From assembly GCA_027038505.1 (NCBI GenBank), contig JALVWC010000015.1, positions 1 to 46,975 of the forward strand: a DNA stretch of 46,975 bases, in the 5' to 3' direction. This DNA comes from Nanobdellati archaeon. Its GTDB lineage: Archaea; EX4484-52; WAPT01. The stretch's first letter is position 1, and each line of letters begins with the position of its first letter. The notes under the pieces were generated by a model. The model was not told the origin of the DNA, searched no databases, and saw nothing but the letters and a program-made list of their open reading frames with translations. A program made the translations under genes and the position numbers. Shown piece by piece: positions 36,633-46,336 of this stretch.

Positions 36633-38267
36633 CTACAAATTTTTCATAATAAAAATAATAATAACCGCAACGGCGACAATGAATATTGTGTATAACACAA
36701 TCTTGTCTTTACCACTTGTTCCATGCTTTTGGGTTGCCGGCGCTGTCGTGGATCTACGTGGTGAAAAACTAAACACATACTGCAAATCATTCACTTTATC
36801 GTTTAAAACCAGCGTGTAATTAGTACTGGGTTCTCCTGCAATTTCACCGAAGGAAAACAACTTACATCCGTCTATTCTGACATTGCGGATAGTTTTTAAA
36901 ATCCGATTGTTTCTGTAAAGAAGAAGATCGGCCATTATGCTGGCATCCGTATCAATAGTACGATACCTAGCACAGACCTCAAGCACCGCTGTGCGGTTGT
37001 TCTCAAAGTATTTCAAAAGCTTGACACTATAATCAGGTAGAAGGACATCCTTATAGTCGTTGGCGTTCACATCAAAACAATATTTATCAAAAAGTTTTCC
37101 CGCTTCAGAACGTAACTCGACACACACCCTGAAATTTTTAGTATCCATGCTGGGGATTATCGAGAAGTTCAGAGGAACGAAAATTATGTTGTCTTTTGAA
37201 GAGAGTTTTTCTATGGTCTTTTTACCAGTAAACACAAGTTTTCCGGATGGTTTATCGGTGATTTTCACCGCACAAACAACATTTCTGACCACGGGTTCGG
37301 TATAATGATCCGGAGATGTACCCACAAGCACGTTGAGTTCCGTTGGTGTGCCTTTCCTCAACACCACTGAAGCGAGCTGAACCTTCCTTATCTTGGCCGT
37401 TACCCCGGTCACGATTATCCTGCTTCTGTAAAGGGACTGCAACCTCCCGTTTTCATCCACTATCTCAATTCTTATGGCATAGGCATCCGGTTTGGTCGGA
37501 GCTTTCATTTTCACTTCCACGCTCTGCACCCTCGAGTCCAGATAAAACCCTTTCGTTAAGTTATAACCATTGCAGTTGGTGTCATCCCACGAACACAAAC
37601 GTATTTTCAGCATGTAATTCTTACCTATCGCGCTATCATCAAGAGCTTCAACCCACACGGTTCCGTTGATCACACCGCCCGGCTGGACCGGAGCAGCGAC
37701 CTGTCCTAATTCACCATTAAAAACTGTTTTTGTCCTCAATATCTTCAGAGATGGGTAATTTCCTGCTGCGTTCTCCACCCGGAAGTCCTGATAAGCTCCC
37801 GGCAGAAAGATGAAGTGAATCCCCTTTACCGGTGCTCTGTTCGCGGTGAAGTATGCGTCAATCCTGTAGGTGCCTTCTCGCAGATCCTGCGGTAACGAAT
37901 AGCTGAAATTTATCTCCCTGTTTCCTTTCGGAGGAATGTGTATGCCCCTAAGCACCTTTTCGTAAATAACATCGTCGCAATCGGAAACCTGCGCAGGATA
38001 TGTGGGTGTGTCACATCCGTATACAATTTCAATAACAAGTTTTCCGTCCGTGATAAAATAATTCTCACCATTAGACATTCTGATTGTCGCTTTTAGATTC
38101 TCTCCGGCAGAATAGACATTTTTGTTCAAGAATATTTGCACGTCACCCTTCCAGAACATCAAATTGTGGCTCCCAAGTGCGAACGCGGTGGAAGAGCAAA
38201 AAATGATAGACAAAGCAATAATTATGATCATTACTTTACTATAAATCCCTCTCGCACAAAACACCAT
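36633..38267 (-). CDS. Secreted beta-rich protein with signal peptide and C-terminal TM anchor
   Basis: N-term VMIIIIALSIIFCSSTAFALG; C-term IVLYTIFIVAVAVIIIFIMKNL; Ig/CARDB-like character inferred. Confidence 0.8.
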   Translation of the reverse strand: MVFCARGIYSKVMIIIIALSIIFCSSTAFALGSHNLMFWKGDVQIFLNKNVYSAGENLKATIRMSNGENYFITDGKLVIEIVYGCDTPTYPAQVSDCDDVIYEKVLRGIHIPPKGNREINFSYSLPQDLREGTYRIDAYFTANRAPVKGIHFIFLPGAYQDFRVENAAGNYPSLKILRTKTVFNGELGQVAAPVQPGGVINGTVWVEALDDSAIGKNYMLKIRLCSWDDTNCNGYNLTKGFYLDSRVQSVEVKMKAPTKPDAYAIRIEIVDENGRLQSLYRSRIIVTGVTAKIRKVQLASVVLRKGTPTELNVLVGTSPDHYTEPVVRNVVCAVKITDKPSGKLVFTGKKTIEKLSSKDNIIFVPLNFSIIPSMDTKNFRVCVELRSEAGKLFDKYCFDVNANDYKDVLLPDYSVKLLKYFENNRTAVLEVCARYRTIDTDASIMADLLLYRNNRILKTIRNVRIDGCKLFSFGEIAGEPSTNYTLVLNDKVNDLQYVFSFSPRRSTTAPATQKHGTSGKDKIVLYTIFIVAVAVIIIFIMKNL

Positions 38268-38330
38268 GTTGAATATAGAGCATTCCTTAATATATATACT
38301 TTTCCATTATTTTTGAAGAACCAAAACAAA

Positions 38331-38681
38331 TCAAATTATGAATTCTTCCAAACCCTTCAGAAAGCCCTTCCTTCTGAGCCAGTCAATCTCCACCGGCCTG
38401 TACTTGTGAATTATGTCTCCTTTTTTGTCGCCCTGGATGGACCAAGGTTCAACGATAACAACATCACCTTCCCTGATCCATATCCTCCTCGCGTATCTTC
38501 CGGGTACGCGGCAAACTCTTATTTTTTTGTCGGAGCAGATTACATTCATCCTCCCATACCCAAGCCTTGACTCCACAACTCCGAAGACTTGTTTGCCTTT
38601 GGGCAGTATTACCTTCTTTTCTATTTCCTCATCTGTCAGGATACCTTTATTACCGTCCCTTTCTTGTCCTCTTTTTCCCAT
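38331..38681 (-). CDS. eif1A: Translation initiation factor aIF1A
   Basis: KQVFGVVESRLGYGRMNVICSDKKIRVCRVPGRYARRIWIREGDVVIVEPW. Confidence 0.95.
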   Translation of the reverse strand: MGKRGQERDGNKGILTDEEIEKKVILPKGKQVFGVVESRLGYGRMNVICSDKKIRVCRVPGRYARRIWIREGDVVIVEPWSIQGDKKGDIIHKYRPVEIDWLRRKGFLKGLEEFII

Positions 38682-39390
38682 AATCATCAACCTTTACCGC
38701 AAACGTGTACCTGTAAATTTTTTTCCCGTCTTTCACAGTTTTTAACTTTTTTGAACATTTTATAACGATATCTTTTTTATATTTTTTAGCTTGGCTAACG
38801 ATTTTCTTGGCGAGACTTTTTGATCCCAGTTTCACATCTATCCCGCCTCTAACTCCTTCCATGGAGGTTATGAAAGATTTTTTGTCGAACGCTCTCCATT
38901 TATCCGTCATCTTCTCGACAAGCTCCAGCATATCGGCAAGAAAGTCTTCATCACCTCTTAACTGCAGTGTCGCTTCATAATACCCGCCGGATCTGTAGCT
39001 GCAGCTCTCACAGAGTTTGCGGGTTAACTTGATTTCAACCACCACTCTATCATTTCCATTGAGGACGCCCACCACCCTATACACATTCCTGCCCGTGTTC
39101 TGGACCTCCTCAACCTCAAAGGTGAGGTCAGCATCTCGAGCTTTTTTTTCCATAATGTGGGAGAGCACGAGTTCCAGCAACTCCTCGAATGTTGAAGCAA
39201 AACCGAGTTCTTTTTTGAAAGCTGAAACCGAACCACACCTACACCAGTTAACCTCGACCATTTCCTGTTTTTGGGGTCCCCTCAAACTTTTTTTCATAAC
39301 GGAGAAACACTCCTCGCACAGACCTTCATGCAACTCCTCAACCCGCTTTCCACACTTAGCACAGACCCTGACGAGCTTTTTCTTTCTCAT
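38650..39390 (-). CDS. nmd3: NMD3-family protein
   Basis: CxxC motifs CAKCGKRVEELHEGLCEECF; synteny with aIF1A/aIF2beta. Confidence 0.85.
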   Translation of the reverse strand: MRKKKLVRVCAKCGKRVEELHEGLCEECFSVMKKSLRGPQKQEMVEVNWCRCGSVSAFKKELGFASTFEELLELVLSHIMEKKARDADLTFEVEEVQNTGRNVYRVVGVLNGNDRVVVEIKLTRKLCESCSYRSGGYYEATLQLRGDEDFLADMLELVEKMTDKWRAFDKKSFITSMEGVRGGIDVKLGSKSLAKKIVSQAKKYKKDIVIKCSKKLKTVKDGKKIYRYTFAVKVDDYGKKRTRKGR

Positions 39391-39408
39391 AGACGACAGT
39401 GATGTATT

Positions 39409-39723
39409 CTATATTTTAAATGTCATGGCATATTTAACTCCGGCTATGCTCTTCACACCGCTTCTCTTTATGATTCCTCTTTCCAGAAGCGCATCAACAA
39501 TACTGTTACCCACTATGTTTGAGGTAAAGGCTTCTCTTACTTTCTCCACGATCAGCTCAACATCCCCGGTTTCGATGGTTTTTCCCTCTTCAAAATAGAA
39601 GGCGGTCGTGAGATCGAGAACCAGATCCCCTTCTTCGAATTTCTTTCCGAAAATCTCCTTCTCACATACAGCAACCACACTGCCGTGCGTGCTATCCCTT
39701 ACAGTGAGATAGAACTTTCCCAT
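39409..39723 (-). CDS. DUF424-like protein
   Basis: FYLTVRDSTHGSVVAVCEKEIFGKKFEEGDLVLDL; synteny. Confidence 0.75.
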   Translation of the reverse strand: MGKFYLTVRDSTHGSVVAVCEKEIFGKKFEEGDLVLDLTTAFYFEEGKTIETGDVELIVEKVREAFTSNIVGNSIVDALLERGIIKRSGVKSIAGVKYAMTFKI

Positions 39724-39733
39724 AGGCCTGCCC

Positions 39734-40156
39734 TTATATTTTCTCCACAGGTCTTATGGCCCCGCACGCCTCACACTTGAGCATCATTATCCTGCCCTCC
39801 TTGAAGAGCTTTGTGTCCGGTTTGCCGCACTCGTGGCACAGCACATAGTCCTTAACATATCTTTCAAACTTCTTGTTTATTACGGCATTGCTGAATTTGC
39901 CCTGGAAAACAGCATCGCTGCCATCAATCTCACCCTGGGTACCCAGTTCCTTTGCCAAGAATTTCAGGAGATGTTTCGGATCCCTTCTTATATAATCGCA
40001 CACATCCGTGAACTTTTTTATGAAAGTTCTGTTACCCACTATTATGGACCTGAGTACGGGAATCTCGAACCTTTCCTTAACGAGAACGGATTCCGGAAGC
40101 TGTTTCTTTGCCCTTTCCAGCAGAGCATCATAATCCATTATGTTCGTTTCGGCCAT
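39734..40156 (-). CDS. eif2B: Translation initiation factor aIF2 subunit beta
   Basis: VVGNRTFIKKFTDVCDYIRRDPKHLLKFLAKELGTQGEID; C-terminal CHECG...CEACG zinc ribbon. Confidence 0.96.
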   Translation of the reverse strand: MAETNIMDYDALLERAKKQLPESVLVKERFEIPVLRSIIVGNRTFIKKFTDVCDYIRRDPKHLLKFLAKELGTQGEIDGSDAVFQGKFSNAVINKKFERYVKDYVLCHECGKPDTKLFKEGRIMMLKCEACGAIRPVEKI

Positions 40157-40167
40157 CTCTCACCACC

Positions 40168-40917
40168 TCAAACCATCTTTATCTTCCCCGGCTTCGGTTC
40201 GTAGCATGATCCTTCTTCGAGCAACTCATTTATCACCCTTTCGACCACACTCTCTGGAAGGCCCGCAAGCTGTATTATCTTGACGTAGTCCACACCGTCC
40301 CCCTCATCATTATCCCTTATAATATTTAATATGATTTCCTTCAGATCCTTCTCATCGGCGCTCCTGCTCTCGGTGGCACTTTTCTCTTCCACAAACCTCT
40401 CGAGCTCGTAAACTCCTGCAACAAGATACTCCGGATGATGTCCGCACAGCTTCAGAGCCTCATCCAAACTCTCGGCGCTTTTTATGGCTTCAGCTATGCT
40501 CCTTGCAGCATCAAGCATTCTGATCAGCTTAACCACCATATCGAGTCTGAACACAGCTTCTTCCTCTGGAGTTTGCAGTTTTCTAACACCCGTAACGGCA
40601 AGATACCTCTCCTCATTGTACTCCCTGATCCTTCCAACAATAGCGACGCTATCCCCCCGGTTGATGTTTTCAAGCATTTTTATCCCACTGAAGAACTTGG
40701 CTCTTATTCTTCCTGTGCCATCCTCCAGCACGAGGAAACCATAAGTTCTTGACTCATTGACATAGGTCTGGGTGACCACACCGTGGAGCATGACTTTATA
40801 AACTCTCACACCGATGGGCAGGAGGACATACCCCGGAGTAAGATCGGTTGCGGGTACATATTTTCCTTTGAGGATGTCCCTTATCCTGCACCTGACAGCC
40901 GGAGCTTTTTTCTTCAT
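40168..40917 (-). CDS. OB-fold RPA-like/RPA-associated protein with predicted C-terminal winged helix
   Basis: YKVMLHGVVTQTYVNESRTYGFLVLEDGTGRIRAKFF...RGDSVAIVGRIREYNEERYLAV; adjacent to MCM. Confidence 0.8.
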   Translation of the reverse strand: MKKKAPAVRCRIRDILKGKYVPATDLTPGYVLLPIGVRVYKVMLHGVVTQTYVNESRTYGFLVLEDGTGRIRAKFFSGIKMLENINRGDSVAIVGRIREYNEERYLAVTGVRKLQTPEEEAVFRLDMVVKLIRMLDAARSIAEAIKSAESLDEALKLCGHHPEYLVAGVYELERFVEEKSATESRSADEKDLKEIILNIIRDNDEGDGVDYVKIIQLAGLPESVVERVINELLEEGSCYEPKPGKIKMV

Positions 40918-40930
40918 GTTTCATTACCTT

Positions 40931-42946
40931 TCATACCTTCTTTATGTAGCCTGCGCGCGGTTCAAATATTTCCCCGTTTCTCTTCAGCTTGTCCAGTATT
41001 TCCGCGGCATCGCTTATCCCGCTGCTCTCCGCTGCCGCGAGGAGATCCGAGATGTTGACCATGCCTTCGGGACTTTCGTTCTGGAGGTTCTCTATCAATG
41101 CAAGGAGCAGCTTTATCTTGTTGCGCTGGCTTGAGGAGATTCCCGTCTCTATCCTGTCTATGTCCAGGTGGCCCGTTTCGGGGTCGAGCCCGAGCTTCAT
41201 GAGATAGTTCTTCATTATTCTCACGGCTCTTTCAGCATCTTTTTTCGTGACTTTTTTGGAAAGCCGCACCCTTGCGGAAGCTTCAGCCAACCTTATTATG
41301 GCTTCAAGCTGCCTCGTGGTTATGGGGACACCCCCGGTATTTTCCTGGGAGTATTTATTCCTCAAGCTAACATAGAAATTCTCTATGTACTTTTCAGCAG
41401 CCTTCGTAAGCCCGGGAAACACGTTGTTTCTTGCATAGGCTATGTACTTTCTGAGGAGCTGTGGGTCTATGGGCGGCTCCTCACTTTCGGGATCCTCGTG
41501 CAGCTTGAGAATGTGCCTCACGAGCTGTTTATCCCTTTCCGGATCGGGAACATCTCTTATTGCAAAGATAAGGTCAAACCTGGAAAGCAAGGTTTCAGGC
41601 AGTCCTATCTGTTCCGGGAGGGGTGTGAACGGGTCAAACCTTCCGAATTTTGGATTTGCCGCAGCGAGTATTGTGGTCTGCGCCTGAAGCGTTGCCTGCA
41701 CGTTTGCTTTGGCCACAGTACACGTCTGCTGCTCCATAATCTCGTGCATGGCAACTCTGTCCTCAGCGCTCATCTTGTCTATCTCATCCACCACAGCTAT
41801 ACCCTTGTTAGCCAGCACGAGCGCTCCTGCTTCGAGAGCCCAGCCCTTGAGGAACTCATCCCTCACCACCGTTGCTGTAAGACCGGAAGCTGTGGCTGCC
41901 CTGCCAACAACATACCTCGCCTTTGGTGCCAATTTGGCCACATATTTTAGCAGGGCTGATTTACCCGCACCGGGATCTCCCACCAGCAAGATGTGAATGT
42001 CCCCCCTCGTTACAGTGCCGTCCTTTCTCTCCTTCCTGACGCCACCGAACAACTGCAGTGCTATCGCTTCCTTCACATCCTCATAACCATAAATCGACGG
42101 GGCTATTGATTTTATCAGCAACTCGTAAATGTCCGGCCTTTTGGCAAGTTTTTTTATTTCCTTTTCGTCCTCCTCCGTTATCTCTATGTCCTCATACTCA
42201 AGCTCGAGCGGTTCTATGTAGTTGGCCTCGATGTAAAGATCTCTCCTTTTGGTTTCCTTCTCCGTCCCGAACCCGAGAGGTTTGTCCCTCAATATCCCGC
42301 TCATCCTTACCTTAGCTCCGGGGACCACTCTTTTCTGGAACTTCGGATCAACGAGGTCATCCCTCAGGAACACCGATATCTTGGATGGCTGGGCTCCCTC
42401 AACCTTCTCGGGTATTTCCTCCACGACCACGTGCTGAATATCAACAAGCCTCCTATCCACAAGCTCAAAATGCTTCTTGTTCCCGCAATCACACATGGCC
42501 GGCTTTTTAAGCGTTGGCTTCTCCTGCAGGAGGGTTATTCTCTGACCGCAGTACCCACACTCAAACGTGGCTGCGGTTATCTCCGGCCTCACTTCCGATG
42601 CGAGTTTTATCACACCCTCAATTCCTATGAACTTGTTGATGTGCTTACTTCTTATGTGCTTGATGGGAATAACGTAATCCTCGGGCAGATTGGAAAATCT
42701 GACGTTCAGCTTACCCTCAAACTCCTCACCAAGATCAATCGCGAGGAGGGCTTCATCAACAGCTTTGAAGAACTCGTCCGGGTTCTCAACAAGAAAGTCA
42801 GCCAAGTCGGGGTCAAAAAGTTCAAGCTTCTGAAAATCTATGATCGCGCTCGTTTTCTTTTGAGCTGCTTCGAGAATTTCCTTGTAGGCTGCTTCAGAGA
42901 AGAACAGCTCCAGTCTTTGAACAAGTTCATCATATTCCAGATCCAT
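40931..42946 (-). CDS. mcm: Replicative helicase MCM
   Basis: LLVGDPGAGKSALLKYVAKLAPKARYVVG, VVDEIDKMSAEDRVAMHEIMEQQT, LLSRFDLIFAIRD. Confidence 0.98.
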   Translation of the reverse strand: MDLEYDELVQRLELFFSEAAYKEILEAAQKKTSAIIDFQKLELFDPDLADFLVENPDEFFKAVDEALLAIDLGEEFEGKLNVRFSNLPEDYVIPIKHIRSKHINKFIGIEGVIKLASEVRPEITAATFECGYCGQRITLLQEKPTLKKPAMCDCGNKKHFELVDRRLVDIQHVVVEEIPEKVEGAQPSKISVFLRDDLVDPKFQKRVVPGAKVRMSGILRDKPLGFGTEKETKRRDLYIEANYIEPLELEYEDIEITEEDEKEIKKLAKRPDIYELLIKSIAPSIYGYEDVKEAIALQLFGGVRKERKDGTVTRGDIHILLVGDPGAGKSALLKYVAKLAPKARYVVGRAATASGLTATVVRDEFLKGWALEAGALVLANKGIAVVDEIDKMSAEDRVAMHEIMEQQTCTVAKANVQATLQAQTTILAAANPKFGRFDPFTPLPEQIGLPETLLSRFDLIFAIRDVPDPERDKQLVRHILKLHEDPESEEPPIDPQLLRKYIAYARNNVFPGLTKAAEKYIENFYVSLRNKYSQENTGGVPITTRQLEAIIRLAEASARVRLSKKVTKKDAERAVRIMKNYLMKLGLDPETGHLDIDRIETGISSSQRNKIKLLLALIENLQNESPEGMVNISDLLAAAESSGISDAAEILDKLKRNGEIFEPRAGYIKKV

Positions 42947-43047
42947 GGGGAGAGATTCCCGTCCAACATTTTAATTTGTTTGGAAGCATGGGGAGAACTA
43001 TTTGAAGTTTGGCCATCCGAAAAATTCAAAAAGCCTGATGATTCCGG

Positions 43048-43593
43048 TTAAAGAGCGCCTATTGCCTTCAGTTTCTGCTTGAGTTTTTCTATGCTCCTTT
43101 CTATCTGTTCTACGCTCTTCCCTCCGGTACATATGATCTTGCCCGAAGTGAAAATGAGGAACACAACGTTCTCTTCATCCATCCTGTGCACAAGCCCGGG
43201 AAACTGCTCCGGCTCGTACTCGCAGTCATCAAGCTCGTAGGCTATCTTGTTGAGATTGACCTCTTTGCCCAGATACGATGATGCCACTATGTTCTGGATG
43301 TCCACCGCCTTGATCTCGTTGATGTTTATTCCCACCTTCCGCATGAGCTCAACCAGAGCGTTAACGGCTTTCTTTGCCTCTTCCGGGGATTTCGTGCCCG
43401 TGCATACGATTTTGCCCGAACTGAAAATGAGCGCTGCGGCCTTCGGTTCGTTCAGTCTGAGAACCAGCCCGGGAAACTGCTCCGGCTCGTACTCTATGCC
43501 TTCAATCTCGTTGGCAAGCTTTGCCAGCGGAATTTTAGAATCAGTCTGGCATGACGCCACGACATTGTGAATTGAGGTAGGGTGTTCCCCCAT
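43048..43593 (-). CDS. tbp: TATA-box binding protein
   Basis: Two-fold repeat YEPEQFPGLVLRLNEPKAAALIFSSGKIVCTGTKS / YEPEQFPGLVHRMDEENVVFLIFTSGKIICTGGKS. Confidence 0.98.
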   Translation of the reverse strand: MGEHPTSIHNVVASCQTDSKIPLAKLANEIEGIEYEPEQFPGLVLRLNEPKAAALIFSSGKIVCTGTKSPEEAKKAVNALVELMRKVGININEIKAVDIQNIVASSYLGKEVNLNKIAYELDDCEYEPEQFPGLVHRMDEENVVFLIFTSGKIICTGGKSVEQIERSIEKLKQKLKAIGAL

Positions 43594-43693
43594 CTTAACA
43601 CCTCTTTATCTTAATATCCTTTGAGGGTATAATGTGATGAAAAGATTTTTATTTTTAAAACGGGCCAGCCAGAAGGACATTCAAATGCAAACA

Positions 43694-44365
43694 CTAATTC
43701 ATACTCTTCATCCTGATTTCCGTGGATTTTCCATACTTTATCACCTCAAACTCTCCGATTCTAAGCTCTTCCGAAAATAGCGGCATATAAAGCACGAGAG
43801 TCTCGTACTCTCCTCCCTCTCCTATCGGATTTGCCCTCGCCTTTTCCAGATCGTTCAGGAAGCTATCAAAATTCCGGTTGTCAACAATCCTTCCTATCCA
43901 ATTCTCCAATCCCTCGGCGGCAACCCTCACCACAATGAATCTGAAGCTCGCATCTCTCACTATCTCCTCCAGAAGGTTGCGCTCATCCTTCTTCCATAAT
44001 GGGGCATAGCTAACCAGTCCAAGCTCTTCGGCGATGAACTCCACGCGCATTTTCTGATACTCGCTCTGGACGGCGCCACAAACCAAGGCCTCTATGTCAT
44101 GCTCCTCCACCAATTTTCTGAGATGGGATATCATTTCCTCAACCTCCTTCTCCTTCACTCCGGACACACCAAAACTGAGGTGAGGTATGCGGGCAAGTTT
44201 ACACTGAAGAGGGACGAGGTCAAGAGCAGGGTAATGCAGCATGTAAGAGTCCTTGCTTTCCGGGATGAAGGTCACAGCAAGCCTTAACTCCATACCCATG
44301 AGTAATGTCAGGTGGGCGGCATACCAGCTGTCCTTTCCCCCGGAAAGAAGAGCAAGAGCTCTCAT
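43694..44365 (-). CDS. dph6: Diphthine--ammonia ligase (Dph6 family)
   Basis: ALLSGGKDSWYAAHLT PP-loop; VCGAVQSEYQKMRVE; GEGGEYETLVLYMPLF. Confidence 0.92.
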   Translation of the reverse strand: MRALALLSGGKDSWYAAHLTLLMGMELRLAVTFIPESKDSYMLHYPALDLVPLQCKLARIPHLSFGVSGVKEKEVEEMISHLRKLVEEHDIEALVCGAVQSEYQKMRVEFIAEELGLVSYAPLWKKDERNLLEEIVRDASFRFIVVRVAAEGLENWIGRIVDNRNFDSFLNDLEKARANPIGEGGEYETLVLYMPLFSEELRIGEFEVIKYGKSTEIRMKSMN

Positions 44366-45687
44366 TACTCATCATCCCCCGTCTCGGCTCTTTCCATCAG
44401 GCTTTCGACCCTCTTAAGGAATATGCTCATAACCCCCTCTTCACCTAAAGCGGTGTGCTTCCCCTGCTCTATCACAACATCACCATCAATCAACACGTGC
44501 TCAACGGTAAAGTAGGAAGAAGCGTAAACGATGTTTGAAACCATATTGTGATGGGGGAGCATGAAGCATGAACCTGCATTCAGAACGAGGAGATCCGCAT
44601 CTTTTTCGGGTTCGACACTGCCGTTATTGAGCCGGAACAATTTTGACGCGTTCACGGTTGCCATGTCCAGAGCTTGCTGCGCGCTCATTTCCCTCGCGTT
44701 CCATCTGAACCACTTCTGGAGGAGCGCGGCAAATTTCATCTCCTCAAGCATGTTCAGGCTGTTGTTTGAGCAAGCCCCATCCGTACCAAGTGCCGTGAGC
44801 ACTCCCGCTTTGATGTACTCTCTGAACGGAAAAGCACCGCCCGTCGCCAGCTTCATGTTGGACACAGGGCAGTGCACAACTCCCCCACCTTTTCTCGCAA
44901 GGAGGGATATCTCGTTTCTTGTGAGCCAGGCCGCATGAAACCCAACAAACCTGTCATTGAGCACTCCGAGATCATCAAGATACTCAACGGGATACTTTCT
45001 GTGGGTTCTGAAGCACTCGTGCACCTCTTTTCTTGTTTCGGAAAGGTGAATCGTGTAAAGCACATCGTAACTTTTTGCTATTTCCATGGATTCCTGCAGC
45101 AGCTCAGCGGAGCATGTATAAATTGCATGGGGGGCCACAACACCCCTTAATCTTTTGTTGCCCTTTTTCTTGAGAAGCTCGAGGAGCTTTTTACACTCCC
45201 TGAGCTCTTCCTTCCTCTTTTCCTCATTACCAAAATCAAGCATGCCGTAGCCGAGCAGGGCCTTCATCCCGGCCTTTTCAACAGCTTTTGCAGCATCCTC
45301 CATGAAAAAGTACATGTCCACGAAGCAGCACGTTCCGGTTTTAAGCATTTCGAGACAGGCAAGCAACGTACCGGCTTCAACATCCCTTCCTGTCAGCTTC
45401 GCCTCGACCCTCCATACTGAGTTCAGCCAGTCGTGAAGCTCCGTATCGTCGTTGTAACCTCTCAGAAGGGTCATTGCGGCATGCGTGTGTCCGTTTATCA
45501 GTGCGGGAAGAACAACCTTGCCCTTGCAATCTATGACCCTGTCAAATCTTTTGCTCCTTTCAATATGACCCGTAATCGCCTTTACCTTACCGTCCTCGAT
45601 GATTATGTGCTTATCTCTCAGAACATCCCGATTTCGGTTCTGAGTCACTACCCACGAACAGTTCTCAAGCAGTACATTCCCACCCAT
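44365..45687 (-). CDS. Amidohydrolase, MTA/SAH deaminase type
   Basis: LPALINGHTHAAMTLLRGYNDDTELHDWLNSVWRVEAKLT; GTDGACSNNSLNMLEEMK; TAATG overlap with dph6. Confidence 0.88.
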   Translation of the reverse strand: MGGNVLLENCSWVVTQNRNRDVLRDKHIIIEDGKVKAITGHIERSKRFDRVIDCKGKVVLPALINGHTHAAMTLLRGYNDDTELHDWLNSVWRVEAKLTGRDVEAGTLLACLEMLKTGTCCFVDMYFFMEDAAKAVEKAGMKALLGYGMLDFGNEEKRKEELRECKKLLELLKKKGNKRLRGVVAPHAIYTCSAELLQESMEIAKSYDVLYTIHLSETRKEVHECFRTHRKYPVEYLDDLGVLNDRFVGFHAAWLTRNEISLLARKGGGVVHCPVSNMKLATGGAFPFREYIKAGVLTALGTDGACSNNSLNMLEEMKFAALLQKWFRWNAREMSAQQALDMATVNASKLFRLNNGSVEPEKDADLLVLNAGSCFMLPHHNMVSNIVYASSYFTVEHVLIDGDVVIEQGKHTALGEEGVMSIFLKRVESLMERAETGDDE

Positions 45688-45754
45688 TCCCGTAACACCA
45701 AATAAAGCATGTAGATGTCAAACTTTTTATTGTTCCGAATCCATTTACCTCCTC

Positions 45755-46315
45755 ATGAAACCTGTTAGGGCTCCAGCGTTTTTCATCTCATTCACGCTTA
45801 TCGTAATCGGAGCTGTGCTTCTCACGCTCTCATCCGTCTTTGTTAAGGCGCAGAACATCTCAGCACGGTCGCTTTCAGTTGAAATTTCGAGCAACTTCAC
45901 CGAAACCCACAGGAGCGATGAGGTGCCTTTAGTTTACGGAAGCACCGCCCGTTATTCCGCCGGAATCCTGCTTTTCTCCACCTATAATTCCAGCTGGCAG
46001 AACACATCAACAGGTGTTATCGTTGTTACCCCACTGGAGTCCAAGATGTACATTTTTTTTACAGCCAAAGATAACTCAAAGATAGAAAGGAGAAGCAAGT
46101 CCATTTACTTTGGCGAGGTTCCGGATAATGCCGTCCCGACCTTCGGATACGGCCAGGACTGGCTATCGAAGGACTTTTTAGTCAGGATCATGATACCGTG
46201 CGAATCTTGTTCATTCGAAAGAAATCTGTTTTTATCAGAGGGGTCCACAACGCTCGTGCTGAGAAATGAAGGGAGAGCGTATAATTCAACCCTAATAAGC
46301 ATAAAAATAAGATGA
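45755..46315 (+). CDS. Membrane-anchored extracytoplasmic hypothetical protein
   Basis: Single N-terminal TM FFISFTLIVIGAVLLTLSSVFV; beta-rich remainder. Confidence 0.65.
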   Translation: MKPVRAPAFFISFTLIVIGAVLLTLSSVFVKAQNISARSLSVEISSNFTETHRSDEVPLVYGSTARYSAGILLFSTYNSSWQNTSTGVIVVTPLESKMYIFFTAKDNSKIERRSKSIYFGEVPDNAVPTFGYGQDWLSKDFLVRIMIPCESCSFERNLFLSEGSTTLVLRNEGRAYNSTLISIKIR

Positions 46316-46336
46316 CTGCGGGTGGGTTTTGGTATC

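Noticed and set aside
41168-41950. 260-aa plus-strand ORF opposite MCM
   Set aside because: Antisense to MCM helicase motifs; no independent coding evidence.
40931-42946. Possible intein in MCM (common archaeal insertion site)
   Set aside because: Walker A/B regions are contiguous and protein length (671 aa) is normal; no intein motifs.
43048-43593. Internal direct repeat in the TBP gene
   Set aside because: This is the normal two-fold repeat of all TBPs.
43600-43693. GTGATGA box C-like sequence between TBP and dph6, considered as a C/D-box sRNA
   Set aside because: No convincing box D or C'/D' partner; the stretch is better read as the TBP promoter (TTTTAAAAATAAAAAT on minus).
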